Source: Halioglobus sp. (GTDB lineage Bacteria > Pseudomonadota > Gammaproteobacteria > Pseudomonadales > Halieaceae). Taken from it: DNA of 39,895 bases. The position numbers were made by a program, and so were the translations under genes. Every line of letters starts with the position of its first letter. The stretch's first letter is position 1. The notes under the pieces were generated by a model. The model ran no database searches, was not told where the DNA came from, and worked only from the letters and a program-made list of their open reading frames with translations. The DNA is taken from positions 1-39,895 of the forward strand of contig JAPKAY010000035.1 in NCBI GenBank assembly GCA_028825045.1, written 5' to 3'. Shown piece by piece: positions 1-8,433 of this stretch.

Positions 1-85
1 CCAAAGCCAAAGCTAAGAAGAAGGCTAAAGCGAAGCCCAAGTCTAGAGCCAAGCCCAAAGCCAAAGCTAAGAAGAAGGCTAAAGC
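1..85 (+). repeat. 31-bp direct repeat inside the Lys/Ala-rich tail
   Basis: Bases 1-31 recur exactly at 55-85, a 54-base (18-codon) offset that keeps the reading frame. The repeat encodes the KAKAKKKAKA unit. In-frame exact duplication suggests that the basic tail varies in length by slippage or unequal recombination. The left boundary may lie outside the window. Confidence 0.75.
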
Positions 86-98
86 TCGGAGAAGGTAG
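1..98 (+). CDS. C-terminal tail of a Lys/Ala-rich basic protein (partial)
   Basis: The reading frame is open from the window edge and ends at a TAG at 96-98. The 31 visible codons encode almost only Lys, Ala, Pro and Arg (KAKAKKKAKAKPK-type pattern, ending ARRR). Such tails occur on histone H1-like/AlgP-like DNA-binding proteins and as nucleic-acid-binding extensions on other enzymes. The body of the protein is outside the window, so the family cannot be named. A good rho-independent terminator follows 15 bases later, which supports a real gene end. Confidence 0.6.
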   Translation, partial: KAKAKKKAKAKPKSRAKPKAKAKKKAKARRR

Positions 99-113
99 GC
101 CTAAGGGTTCTAC

Positions 114-149
114 AAACCCCCCGCTGAAGCTGTTTTCACCGGGGGTTTT
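114..149 (+). terminator. Rho-independent terminator after the basic-tail gene
   Basis: An AAACCCCC arm (114-121) pairs with GGGGGTTT (141-148), and the plus-strand 3' side runs into TTTTGTT. It lies 15 bases after the stop of the basic-tail gene and about 50 bases beyond the stop of the convergent mobA. It could therefore act in both directions, although the T-run is better on the plus strand. Confidence 0.7.
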
Positions 150-200
150 GTTAGGCCAATGTTCTGCGTAATTTTAGGTCGAAGGTGGACCTGGCGAGCG

Positions 201-773
201 TTATGCCAATGTGTTGAAGTTGGTGAAGCTCGACGGTTTATCTGAAAAGTCGACGCTGATAGAGCGCCTACTTGCAAACCAGTCGCGAACGGCCCTATGA
301 CCCTCGTCAAGATAAGGCGTTAGGGAGTTTAGGCACTTCCCTCGTACTGCTGCACACAAATATTGTGCCCTTATGCCATCGTGCGCATAGCTGATTTCGG
401 GCGAAGACACTTGTTTGCTCCAAAGGGGCGCGATCAAACGGTCAACCAAATCTGCCGGTAATCCGGGCATGTCACAACCAACGACGACTAGAAATTCCGT
501 TTGCACATGGGCAGACGCTGCTTCCAGCCCGGCCAGGGGTCCTTGAAAGTTTCGACGAGTGTCAGCAATCGTTCGGTCGGCGTATGCCTGATATCGAGCA
601 TGGTTGCGATTGCAGCTGATCAGAATTTCTGCGACCTGTGGATTAAGGCACTGTTGGACGTGGGCAATCAGTGGCTTTCCTTGCCACGGTACAAGACCTT
701 TGTCGCGACCATTCACTCGCCGTCCGGCGCCACCAGCGAGTATCAAGCCAGTAATGTTTGATTTCGACACCAT
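201..773 (-). CDS. mobA: Molybdenum cofactor guanylyltransferase MobA
   Basis: MobA transfers GMP from GTP to Mo-molybdopterin to make the guanine dinucleotide cofactor used by DMSO-reductase-type enzymes in the cytoplasm. The 190-aa product has the nucleotidyltransferase signature LILAGGAGRRVNGRDKGL at residues 10-27. It also has GPLAGL at 78-83 and the metal-binding CDMP at 100-103, all in the expected order, and its length is normal for MobA. It starts with ATG at 773 and is divergent from tsaB across 136 bases. It is the only molybdenum-related gene in the window, so its target enzyme is unknown. The Shine-Dalgarno before ATG is weak. Confidence 0.93.
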   Translation of the reverse strand: MVSKSNITGLILAGGAGRRVNGRDKGLVPWQGKPLIAHVQQCLNPQVAEILISCNRNHARYQAYADRTIADTRRNFQGPLAGLEAASAHVQTEFLVVVGCDMPGLPADLVDRLIAPLWSKQVSSPEISYAHDGIRAQYLCAAVRGKCLNSLTPYLDEGHRAVRDWFASRRSISVDFSDKPSSFTNFNTLA

Positions 774-811
774 GGAGAATCGCGACTAATTGAGTTTTTG
801 GTCAGCGGGTA

Positions 812-840
812 GTACTTACCCGAACGGGCTGTGTGATAAT
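812..840 (+). promoter_or_regulatory. Candidate promoter for the tsaB operon
   Basis: In the 136-base mobA/tsaB gap, GATAAT at 835-840 is preceded by TG-N, an extended -10 arrangement. The -35 position (about 812-817) matches poorly. A short inverted repeat, GGGTA at 807-811 and TACCC at 817-821, overlaps that position and could be an operator. This is a pattern match only. Confidence 0.3.
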
Positions 841-909
841 TGCAGCTTGTCACAGTAGCAGCTTGGCGTTGATTAGAGTAGCACGCCGTAACCTACAAAC
901 CGGAGGCGT

Positions 910-1617
910 ATGACTGGCATATTGGCTATCGAAACTGCGACAGATGCCTGTTCAGTTGCCGTTTTCATTGATGAGCAGATAAGGGAGTGTCATCAAGTTG
1001 CACCGCGCCAGCATAGTCAATTGCTGTTTGCGATGCTTCGGGAACTTCTTCCCAGAGGCAATCTGCGCGAGCAGGGCATTGGTGTTATCGCGTATGGCAG
1101 TGGCCCGGGCTCCTTTACTGGGTTACGAATTGCGGCGAGTGCCGTGCAGGGCTTGGCCTATAGCTGTGGTCTGCCTGCAGTTGCCGTCCCAACGTTGGCT
1201 GTGCTCGCACAGACTGCCCTGAGACAGGGTGTTGCAAGCCCTGAGGACACGGTTTTTTGTACTCTCGATGCGCGCATCAATGAGGTCTACAGTGCGGTCT
1301 ATCGCTATGAGGATTCACTCGCTGTTTTACGTGACGGCCCCTGGGCTTGTTCGCCTGGTGACCTTCAGTCCATCGGTTCTGCAAGCCTATTAGCGGTGGG
1401 GAGCGGCTGTCATTTTGCGGATCAGTTTCCTCCCTCCCTGGGCGAGCGCGTTCGGGTCTGCCATCCAGATTTACTGCCATCGGCCCGCGATATCCTCCCA
1501 CAGGCTGCAGCTAGTTTGAAGCGTGGCGATACTTTAACGCCTGCGGAGGTGCAGCCGGTGTATGTGCGCGATGAGATTTCCTGGAAAAAGTTGGCGGAAC
1601 AGGGCAAGCGTTCATGA
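910..1617 (+). CDS. tsaB: tRNA t6A37 biosynthesis protein TsaB
   Basis: TsaB is the ASKHA-fold partner of TsaD in the TsaB-TsaD-TsaE complex. The complex transfers threonylcarbamoyl from TC-AMP to A37 of ANN-decoding tRNAs. The 235-aa protein starts with the family's ILAIETAT strand (residues 4-11) and has the conserved GPGSFTGLR segment at 65-73. TsaB lacks the metal-binding histidines of TsaD, as expected here. A GGAGG Shine-Dalgarno sits at about 901-905, just before the ATG. Its TGA stop overlaps the ATG of uppP (ATGA at 1614-1617), so the two are probably translationally coupled even though their pathways are unrelated. Confidence 0.95.
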   Translation: MTGILAIETATDACSVAVFIDEQIRECHQVAPRQHSQLLFAMLRELLPRGNLREQGIGVIAYGSGPGSFTGLRIAASAVQGLAYSCGLPAVAVPTLAVLAQTALRQGVASPEDTVFCTLDARINEVYSAVYRYEDSLAVLRDGPWACSPGDLQSIGSASLLAVGSGCHFADQFPPSLGERVRVCHPDLLPSARDILPQAAASLKRGDTLTPAEVQPVYVRDEISWKKLAEQGKRS

Positions 1618-2417
1618 TCGATGTATTACAGGTTGTCTTTTTAGCTCTGTTACAGGGCCTGACGGAATTCTTACCGATTTCCAGTTCAGCACACTTGGTA
1701 ATTCCCTCTTTGATACTGGGCTGGGATGATCAGGGTCTGGCTTTTGATGTGGCGGTACATGTCGGCACGCTTGTCGCTGTCGTTGTGTACTATCGAGCGG
1801 ATTTACTGCGAATGGCTGACAGTTGGTTCCGCTCAGTTGCGGGCGCTCCTGTGTCTGCGGACAGCCGCATGGTCTGGTACCTTGGATTGGCGACTATTCC
1901 GGCCGGTCTCGTGGGGCTGCTGGCAGGAGATTTTATAGAGGGTAATCTGCGCACAATACCCGTCATTGCCACCACGACGCTGGTCTTTGGGCTTTTACTA
2001 GGCTTTGCCGATCGTCGCGTCGTGGGCACGGGTTCGGGCAAGCCATTAGGTCTGCTCATGGCACTTGTTATTGGATCGGCGCAGGCCCTTGCCCCAATAC
2101 CCGGTGTTTCCAGGTCCGGAATCACTATGACGGCCGCGTTGCTATTGGGTATGGATCGGCAATCGTCAGCGCGGTTTTCCTTCCTACTATCCATTCCTAT
2201 TATTGCCAGTGCTGGCCTGTTGAAGGTATGGGAGCTTGGTAGTAGCCCACAGGTCGTCGATTGGTTTTCTTTGAGTCTGGGGGCGCTGGTATCCGGCGTG
2301 GCAGCCTATCTGTGTATCGATGTGTTTCTGCGCTTACTAGACCGGGTGGGCTTAATGCCTTTCGTCTACTACCGGATAGCTCTGGCCGCTCTGTTGTATT
2401 TTCTTTGGCTGGCTTAG
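1614..2417 (+). CDS. uppP: Undecaprenyl-diphosphate phosphatase UppP (BacA type)
   Basis: This integral inner-membrane enzyme dephosphorylates undecaprenyl pyrophosphate, recycling the lipid carrier for peptidoglycan and surface glycans; the family confers bacitracin tolerance. The 267-aa product has both hallmark motifs: QGLTEFLPISSSAHL at 14-28, containing the catalytic Glu, and PGVSRSG at 163-169. Several hydrophobic helices surround them. The start is fixed by the ATGA overlap with tsaB. A lipid-carrier recycler is consistent with, but not specific to, the glycosyltransferase cluster further right. Confidence 0.95.
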   Translation: MIDVLQVVFLALLQGLTEFLPISSSAHLVIPSLILGWDDQGLAFDVAVHVGTLVAVVVYYRADLLRMADSWFRSVAGAPVSADSRMVWYLGLATIPAGLVGLLAGDFIEGNLRTIPVIATTTLVFGLLLGFADRRVVGTGSGKPLGLLMALVIGSAQALAPIPGVSRSGITMTAALLLGMDRQSSARFSFLLSIPIIASAGLLKVWELGSSPQVVDWFSLSLGALVSGVAAYLCIDVFLRLLDRVGLMPFVYYRIALAALLYFLWLA

Positions 2418-2442
2418 TCTTCAATCCTTTGGAGAACGTACT

Positions 2443-3315
2443 ATGAATATTGGCTTTGTTGGACTGGGTGTCATGGGCTTTCCCATGGCAGGACACCTGC
2501 AGGCCGGTGGTCACAGTGTAAGGGTTTACAATCGCACTAAGGACAAGGCTATTCGGTGGGTCCAGAGGTACGGCGGTGAATTGGGCTCAACGCCAAGCGA
2601 CGTCGCCAACGGTGCCGATCTTGTGTGTCTTTGTGTCGGCAACGATGACGATGTTCTCAAAGTGACGATGTCACAGGATGGCGTTCTGGCTGGATTGCCT
2701 GCCGGTGGCGTAATCATTGATCACACTACCGCCTCAGCTGAATTGGCCCGGCAGTTGAGCGCCGATGCAGCGAAGTGCGGTGTGATGTTTCTTGACGCGC
2801 CAGTCTCAGGTGGGCAGGCGGGAGCAGAAAAAGGGGCGTTGACGATTATGGTCGGTGGAGACCGCACCATTTTTGATCGGATCGAGCCGGTACTGCAAAA
2901 TTATGCAAAGTGCGTCAAATTGCTCGGTCCGGTGGGTTCTGGGCAACTCGCAAAAATGGTCAACCAGATTTGTATAGCAGGTGTGATCCAGGGTTTGTCA
3001 GAGGCGCTGACCTTCTCTGAAAAGGTGGGGCTGAATACCTCTGCGGTCATGGAGGTTGTATCGCAGGGGGCTGCACAGTCGTGGCAGATGGACAATCGCC
3101 ATCGAACGATGGTGGCGGGAGAGTATGATCATGGATTCGCGGTCGACTGGATGCGCAAGGATCTGGCGATGATTCTCGCTCAGGCCGGCAAGTTGGGCTT
3201 GGAGCTACCGATAACATCCCTGGTAGATGGCTACTATCGAGAGGTTCAGGAAATGGGTGGTGCTCGCTGGGACACATCGAGTCTTTACGCACGCATGGTG
3301 GCGCGCGATATTTAG
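2443..3315 (+). CDS. NAD(P)-dependent beta-hydroxyacid dehydrogenase (3-hydroxyisobutyrate/tartronate semialdehyde reductase family)
   Basis: A cytosolic oxidoreductase of the family that interconverts short 3-hydroxyacids and semialdehydes. The 290-aa sequence has an N-terminal Rossmann motif GLGVMG (7-12) and the substrate-binding DAPVSGG (118-124). The catalytic lysine is K171 within GQLAKMVNQ. Length is typical. The exact substrate (3-hydroxyisobutyrate, tartronate semialdehyde, succinic semialdehyde/glyoxylate) cannot be told from these motifs. A GGAG Shine-Dalgarno precedes the ATG, 25 bases after uppP. No valine-catabolic partner genes are nearby, which argues against a dedicated mmsB role. 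Confidence 0.88.
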   Translation: MNIGFVGLGVMGFPMAGHLQAGGHSVRVYNRTKDKAIRWVQRYGGELGSTPSDVANGADLVCLCVGNDDDVLKVTMSQDGVLAGLPAGGVIIDHTTASAELARQLSADAAKCGVMFLDAPVSGGQAGAEKGALTIMVGGDRTIFDRIEPVLQNYAKCVKLLGPVGSGQLAKMVNQICIAGVIQGLSEALTFSEKVGLNTSAVMEVVSQGAAQSWQMDNRHRTMVAGEYDHGFAVDWMRKDLAMILAQAGKLGLELPITSLVDGYYREVQEMGGARWDTSSLYARMVARDI

Positions 3316-3359
3316 TATTCGCGTGGCTACTCACAAAAGACGTTGGAAAGGAACAGGCA

Positions 3360-4667
3360 ATGAACCAGGATGAGTTTAATCAGCAGCTGTGTCGCTTTTT
3401 AAAAGCTTCAACCACGCCATTTCACGCTGTGGCAGAGATGGCTAAACGGCTATCGACAGCCGGTTATACCCCGCTTGCAGAGGATGCAACATGGAATATT
3501 GAGGCTGGCGGTAGGTATTTCCTGACTCGAAATGGTAGTTCAATAGTGGCCTTTGGCGCCGGGCAGGACTCTCTTGTGATGGATGGGGTGCGCATGGTCG
3601 GAGCGCATACTGACAGCCCCTGTCTGATGGTGAAGCCAACTCCCGAAGTAGTCCGGCATGGACTTTTACAGGTGGGAGTGGAGGTCTATGGAGGCGCACT
3701 GCTGAATCCCTGGTTTGATCGTGACCTGTCACTCGCCGGAAGAATTAGCTTTCAATCTAAAGACGGGCAGCTGCGCTCGGCACTAATCGATTTCCATGAT
3801 GCCATCGCCACCATTCCCAGCCTGGCTATTCATCTTGATCGCGACGCCAACAAGAACCGAAAAATTAATCCGCAAAAAGATATTTTGCCGGTTATATGCC
3901 ATACCGCTGCAAGCGAAAAAGCAGATTTACGTGAGCTGCTGCACGCGCGCCTGCAACAGGAGTGCCCGGAAGCCGATGTAGAGCGAGTTTTGGACTACGA
4001 GTTGTCCTTTTATGATACGCAGCCACCGGCGCTGATCGGTCTCAAGCGGGAATTCATTGCGTCGGCTCGATTGGACAATTTGCTAAGCTGCTTTACCGGC
4101 TTGCAGGCCATGCTTGAAAGTGATGGTGCGGCCAGTACGCTACTGATATGCAGCGATCATGAAGAGGTGGGGAGTACTTCTGCGGCGGGTGCCGGCGGAC
4201 CCCTGCTGATGTCTGTTCTCAATCGCCTGGCCGGAGATACCGCCAGTTACGCCGCACTGGCAGAGCGATCCATGATGATATCGACTGACAATGCCCATGC
4301 TATTCACCCCAATTTTAGTGCCAGTCATGACGAAAATCACGGCCCGTTGCTCAATGGCGGGCCGGTTATCAAGGTCAACGCCAGCCAACGCTATGCCACC
4401 AATAGTGAAACCAGTGGTTTGTTCCGAATTATGGCTGCTTTGGAGGATGTACCGGTGCAATCATTCGTTGTGCGCAGCGACATGTCTTGTGGCAGCACCA
4501 TTGGCCCCATCACCGCCGGTAACACGGGGATTCGCACCTTGGACATCGGTGTTCCCACCCTGGGGATGCACTCGATACGCGAAATGGCCGGGGCTCGTGA
4601 TGCCTGGGACCTCTGTCGCGTATTGAGGCGCTATTACAATCATCGCGAGGCGCTCTGGACGGCCTGA
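3360..4667 (+). CDS. apeB: M18 family metallo-aminopeptidase (aspartyl aminopeptidase type)
   Basis: This predicted cytosolic dinuclear zinc aminopeptidase removes N-terminal residues from peptides, with acidic residues preferred in characterised family members. In the 435 aa the metal and catalytic motifs of M18 appear in order. They are AHTDSP (82-87), RLDN (237-240), DHEEVGS (266-272) with the catalytic Glu pair, STDNAHAIHPNF (308-319) and SDMSCGSTIGP (373-383). Length matches the bacterial subfamily (about 430 aa). A GGAAAGGAA ribosome-binding site precedes the ATG. It lies 44 bases downstream of the dehydrogenase and 9 bases upstream of the glycosyltransferase, so co-transcription is likely. 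Confidence 0.92.
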   Translation: MNQDEFNQQLCRFLKASTTPFHAVAEMAKRLSTAGYTPLAEDATWNIEAGGRYFLTRNGSSIVAFGAGQDSLVMDGVRMVGAHTDSPCLMVKPTPEVVRHGLLQVGVEVYGGALLNPWFDRDLSLAGRISFQSKDGQLRSALIDFHDAIATIPSLAIHLDRDANKNRKINPQKDILPVICHTAASEKADLRELLHARLQQECPEADVERVLDYELSFYDTQPPALIGLKREFIASARLDNLLSCFTGLQAMLESDGAASTLLICSDHEEVGSTSAAGAGGPLLMSVLNRLAGDTASYAALAERSMMISTDNAHAIHPNFSASHDENHGPLLNGGPVIKVNASQRYATNSETSGLFRIMAALEDVPVQSFVVRSDMSCGSTIGPITAGNTGIRTLDIGVPTLGMHSIREMAGARDAWDLCRVLRRYYNHREALWTA

Positions 4668-4676
4668 TTACGCGCT

Positions 4677-5810
4677 GTGAAAGTTCTTCTGCTTTCGGCG
4701 TACGCGGCTCACAGCCATGTGCACTGGCAACAGACGCTTCAATCAATGTTTCCCAGCTGGGAGTGGACTGTGCTGGATCTTCCGCCGCGCCATTTTAGTT
4801 GGCGTGTGCGGGGCAATCCTCTGTATTGGTCTATGGTTGAGCGCGACACGCTGGAGGATGCGTACGATCTTTTGCTGGTTACATCGATGGTCGATTTAGC
4901 AACCTTGCGTGGCTTAGTACCAGCACTAAGTCGATTGCACACCGTTGTATATTTTCACGAAAATCAATTTGAGTATCCGCAGACCAAACAGCAACACAGC
5001 CTTTTAGATACCCAGATATCGAGTATTTACACGGCCTTGTCGGCGGATCGAGTGCTGTTCAATTCACGCTATAACCGAGATTCCTTCATGTCCGGTTGCG
5101 CAGCACTTCTGAACAAATTGCCCGATCGCGTGCCGCCAGGTGTGGTGTCTGTTTTGCAAGCTCGCTCTGCGGTACTGCCGGTTCCTATTAGCATCGACAA
5201 TTTTTCTGTGACAGACCCCCAGTGGCCGGGCGCGGGAAATCAATCTGCTGGCACACCATTGCGGCTGTTGTGGGTGGGCCGGTTCGAACACGATAAGGGA
5301 GGAGACGGGTTGCTGCGGGTATTACACTGCCTTGAGCGCACAGGACTGGATTTCGAGCTCGCGGTGATTGGCCAGCAATTTCGTCACTCGCCGCAGGTTT
5401 TCAGCGAGATTGAGTCCGCCTTCAGTCAGCGCATCGTACAGTTTGGTTATTTGGAGTCAGCAGGTGAATATCGAGCGCTGTTGCGCGCTGCTCACATTGT
5501 ATTATCGACCGCCTTGCACGAATTTCAGGGGTTAGCTGTAATGGAGGCAGTGGCCTCAGGTTGTTTGCCAGTGGTGCCAGACCGGCTGGGATACCGCGAT
5601 TTCTATCCGGCCAATTTTCGCTATGCGTCCCATCCGGATAATTTAGAGCGAGAGGCGGAGTCGGCGGCTGAACACATTCAGCAACTGGTCCTTGATCTTC
5701 AGGCCGGGACTGCCCGGGTGCCGGACATGTCGGCGTTTGGTTCGTCGCATCTGACGCCCCAATACGCGCTCGAATTCCAAAGTCCGAGCCGTGCTGACGA
5801 TAGCTACTAA
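4677..5810 (+). CDS. Glycosyltransferase with DUF3524/QTMAN N-terminal domain (tRNA-queuosine mannosyltransferase homologue)
   Basis: The 377-aa protein has the two-domain GT-B layout. Its N-terminal half carries family-specific segments: SAYAAHSHVHW (7-17), PPRHFSWRVRGNPLYWS (36-52) and YFHENQFEYP (92-101). These match my knowledge of the DUF3524 family, renamed QTMAN_N after vertebrate GTDC1 was shown to add mannose to queuosine-34 of tRNA-Asp. The C-terminal half has a GT4-like nucleotide-sugar site, WVGRFEHDKGGD (199-210) and HEFQGLAVMEAV (281-292). The start is GTG at 4677. It sits among tRNA-related genes (tsaB upstream, trpS downstream), which fits a tRNA substrate. Family assignment is firm; a bacterial tRNA-modifying role is inferred. 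Confidence 0.8.
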   Translation: MKVLLLSAYAAHSHVHWQQTLQSMFPSWEWTVLDLPPRHFSWRVRGNPLYWSMVERDTLEDAYDLLLVTSMVDLATLRGLVPALSRLHTVVYFHENQFEYPQTKQQHSLLDTQISSIYTALSADRVLFNSRYNRDSFMSGCAALLNKLPDRVPPGVVSVLQARSAVLPVPISIDNFSVTDPQWPGAGNQSAGTPLRLLWVGRFEHDKGGDGLLRVLHCLERTGLDFELAVIGQQFRHSPQVFSEIESAFSQRIVQFGYLESAGEYRALLRAAHIVLSTALHEFQGLAVMEAVASGCLPVVPDRLGYRDFYPANFRYASHPDNLEREAESAAEHIQQLVLDLQAGTARVPDMSAFGSSHLTPQYALEFQSPSRADDSY

Positions 5811-5858
5811 CCGTGAATCCCCGTATCATTGGCGGCTTTTGCGGGCGAGTGATAGTTC

Positions 5859-6866
5859 ATGGTTAAACAACGCATACTCACCGGCATCACCACTACCGGC
5901 ACGCCACACTTGGGGAACTATGTTGGCGCTATTCGTCCGGCCATTCACGCGTCGCTTGATGACGCGGTAGAGTCATTTTTCTTTCTTGCCGACTATCATG
6001 CATTGATCAAGTCGAGCGATCCGCAGCGGGTACGTGAATCCAGTAAGGAGATTGCGGCAACCTGGCTGGCGCTGGGCTTGGACACTGATAGGGCCGTATT
6101 CTATCGCCAATCTGATATTCCTGAAATCACCGAACTGACCTGGGTATTAAACTGCAATGCCGCCAAAGGCTAGATGAATCGCGCACATGCCTACAAAGCG
6201 GCCGTGCAGGCCAATGAAGAGGCGGGCGAAGATCCGGATTTTGGCGTTACCATGGGGTTGTTTAGCTACCCTGTATTGATGGCGGCAGATATTTTGATGT
6301 TTAACGCCCAGAAAATACCCGTTGGCCGTGATCAGATACAGCACGTCGAGATGGCTCGAGATATTGCACAGCGCTTTAACCACAACTTTGCTGAAATCTT
6401 CACTCTGCCAGAGGCGGTGATTGCTGATGACGTTGCTGTCCTGCAAGGTCTCGACGGCCGTAAAATGAGCAAAAGTTACAACAACACGATTCCCCTGTTT
6501 CTGACGGAGAAGCAGCTACGCAAATCAATCAACAAAATCAAAACGAATCTATTGGAACCGGGGGAACCCAAGGATGCGGATGGGTCTACCGTATTCCAGA
6601 TTTGGTCAGCCTTCGCCTCAGCCCAGGAGACCACTCGAATGCGCGGCGAGTTTGAAAACGGTATCGCCTGGGGCGAAGCCAAGAAGCAGTTATTTGAGTT
6701 GATCAACGCTGAACTCGCCGCTGCGCGGGATCGCTATAGTCGTATTATGGATGACCCGGCCTATATCGAATCGGTACTCCAGCATGGCGCTGAGCGTGCT
6801 CGCGAACACAGCGGGCCACTGATGCAAAAAGTACGTGCCGCTGTGGGAATAGGGTCTCTCACTTAG
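5859..6866 (+). pseudogene. trpS: Tryptophanyl-tRNA synthetase, interrupted by an in-frame UAG
   Basis: TrpS charges tRNA-Trp and is normally essential. The reading frame gives an N-terminal piece (104 aa, 5859-6173) with the HIGH-like motif [10 protein letters not shown]-terminal piece (230 aa, 6174-6866) follows with no gap, carrying the PVGRDQIQH segment and [10 protein letters not shown]. Together they are about 335 aa, normal for this TrpRS subgroup. The only defect is TAG at 6171-6173, where relatives of this type have Leu ([12 protein letters not shown]); a TTG to TAG change would explain it. The rest shows no decay. It could be a base-call error, a true null mutation covered by another copy, or a split gene made by re-initiation at the ATG at 6174. 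The 3' end overlaps the convergent MFS gene by 8 bases. Confidence 0.85.
6165..6176 (+). other. Internal UAG-AUG junction in trpS with Shine-Dalgarno-like AAAGG
   Basis: AAAGG at 6165-6169 lies four bases before ATG 6174-6176, and the stop TAG (6171-6173) directly abuts that ATG. This geometry would allow a terminating ribosome to re-initiate and make the C-terminal half. Other genes in the window end in TAG (uppP, the dehydrogenase and trpS itself), so TAG is not generally reassigned here. Confidence 0.6.
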
Positions 6867-8145
6867 GTGCGGCGGCCAGGTCTTCCCGCAAGGTTCGCGC
6901 TGCCAGGAAAAAGTGAATCATAGACCAGACCCCTGCTGCAGGTAACAGATAGAGCATTGCCTGGCGCAGAGAATGAACGCCGAATGTCGGCGCCAAGTGA
7001 TCACTAAGCATCCCGATGAGAAGGGGGCCGAGCCCCAACCCTATGAGGTTTAGAACTAGAAATAGAATGGCTGAAGACAGGGCGCGCATGCGCAGCCCTA
7101 CAAGATTGTGCGTCGTGGCTATAGTGCTGCCCAGATAAACGTTATGTAGTAACCCCGGAATGATCGAAAGGGTCAGAGCCATGTAGGCACTCTCAGCCAA
7201 ATACACTGACACGACAAACGGGAGAGAGATTAATCCCGCCGCTGCAGGCACCCACATGTACCAGCGTTTGTCGCGGACCCCGAGTTTATCCGCCAAGATC
7301 CCGCCCAGGAAAACACCGATAGCGCCACCTGCACCCGAAATTAGCGCCAGCCATGTGCCCAGTTCACCTGTTGTCATTTCGTGACTGCGAATCATAAATG
7401 AGGCCGTCCAGCTGGCGGTGCCGTACCCGGCAAATGCATTGAGTGCTGCCGCGAGGGCCATGTGGCGGAATGAGCGTCGGCTCCAGAGCGTGGAGACGAC
7501 GGTTCCAAAAGCAGGGGGCGCGCCTTCGGCAGATTTATTTTCCATCAAACCACGTATGGGTTCTTTCAGGCTCACTCGAACGAGAACCGCAAGTAATATC
7601 CCTGGGGCGCCAACAACCATAAAAGCGACACGCCAGCCGAAGAATTCATTGAGCCAGCCTCCCAGTAGAAACCCAAATAAAATCCCGATATTAACTCCCG
7701 TCGAGTACAAGCCCATCGCAGTGGCTCGCTTTTCAGGTGGGAAAATATCGGAAATGATGGAGTGAGAAGGAGGGCTCCCACCGGCTTCTCCAACACCCAC
7801 ACCGATACGAGCGAGTAGTAGTTGGGCATAGTTTTGAGTAAACCCGCTGATAGCGGTCATAAAACTCCATATAAACACGGAGCCGGCTACAATATTTCGA
7901 CGATTGGATTGGTCTGCCCAGCGCGCAATGGGTATGCCTGCGCTGACGTAAAAAACAGCAAAGGCGAACCCCGCAAGCAGGCCCAGTTGGCCGTCTGTAA
8001 GATCCAGATCAGCCTTTATTGACTCCTGAAGAATCGCCAGTAACTGCCTGTCAATAAAATTGAAGGCATAAACGACGGTGAGCAACAATAGCGCGTAATA
8101 GCGCGCCCTAGGGGTATGGTAGGGGTTGGGAGTATCCGTTTTCAT
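6859..8145 (-). CDS. MFS transporter, Spinster-like
   Basis: A 12-helix inner-membrane secondary transporter of about 428 aa. It opens with [18 protein letters not shown], the typical first helix of Spinster-type MFS proteins. Later come the MFS loop motif ([11 protein letters not shown]) and helix 4 with [15 protein letters not shown], both characteristic of the subgroup. Substrate is unknown; related bacterial proteins are usually linked to organic acids or hydrophobic compounds. I use ATG at 8145 because the first helix follows about 16 residues later. An in-frame GTG at 8202 would add 19 residues but has no ribosome-binding site. Its 3' end overlaps trpS by 8 bases, tail to tail. Confidence 0.85.
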   Translation of the reverse strand: MKTDTPNPYHTPRARYYALLLLTVVYAFNFIDRQLLAILQESIKADLDLTDGQLGLLAGFAFAVFYVSAGIPIARWADQSNRRNIVAGSVFIWSFMTAISGFTQNYAQLLLARIGVGVGEAGGSPPSHSIISDIFPPEKRATAMGLYSTGVNIGILFGFLLGGWLNEFFGWRVAFMVVGAPGILLAVLVRVSLKEPIRGLMENKSAEGAPPAFGTVVSTLWSRRSFRHMALAAALNAFAGYGTASWTASFMIRSHEMTTGELGTWLALISGAGGAIGVFLGGILADKLGVRDKRWYMWVPAAAGLISLPFVVSVYLAESAYMALTLSIIPGLLHNVYLGSTIATTHNLVGLRMRALSSAILFLVLNLIGLGLGPLLIGMLSDHLAPTFGVHSLRQAMLYLLPAAGVWSMIHFFLAARTLREDLAAAPK

Positions 8146-8301
8146 AGTGCCTGTGGGTCGTCCAAAGTCTATTTTGTAGTTATTAATAGTGACTTGATTC
8201 ACAGATTCTTGCGATTCTGCCGCCGAGTGCTTCAGGTGGGCCTCAAAAGCTTTTTTTTCCGCCGCTAATATGTCATTGTCAGTCCAAAGGGCGAGCCAAA
8301 T

Positions 8302-8430
8302 ATGTTATTAATAATGCCAGCAATAGTCGAACTGAAGTGGAGGGTGTGGCTCCCTGCGGCTATTGGGCTATCAGTAAGCACAGAGATTTATAATACAGTA
8401 ACGACTGGTAAAAAGAAGGAGGTTCGATAA
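8302..8430 (+). CDS. Possible small membrane protein, 42 codons
   Basis: An ATG at 8302 opens a 42-codon frame that stops with TAA at 8428-8430, four bases before the next gene's ATG. The product has one hydrophobic stretch (RVWLPAAIGLSVSTEIY) and a basic end (TGKKKEVR). AAAGGG at 8286-8291 lies ten bases upstream as a possible Shine-Dalgarno. The tight spacing to the following membrane-protein gene suggests an operon. An alternative reading is that this is leader DNA, since TATAAT at 8389-8394 lies inside the frame and could be a -10 box for the downstream gene. I recognise no family. Confidence 0.35.
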   Translation: MLLIMPAIVELKWRVWLPAAIGLSVSTEIYNTVTTGKKKEVR

Positions 8431-8433
8431 CCG

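Noticed and set aside
1790..2194. 134-codon minus-strand open frame
   Set aside because: Antisense to uppP; the uppP motifs are intact, so this frame is a shadow.
6171..6173. UAG in trpS as pyrrolysine or a general stop-codon reassignment
   Set aside because: Several other genes here use TAG as a normal terminator, no pyl genes are present, and relatives have Leu at this site.
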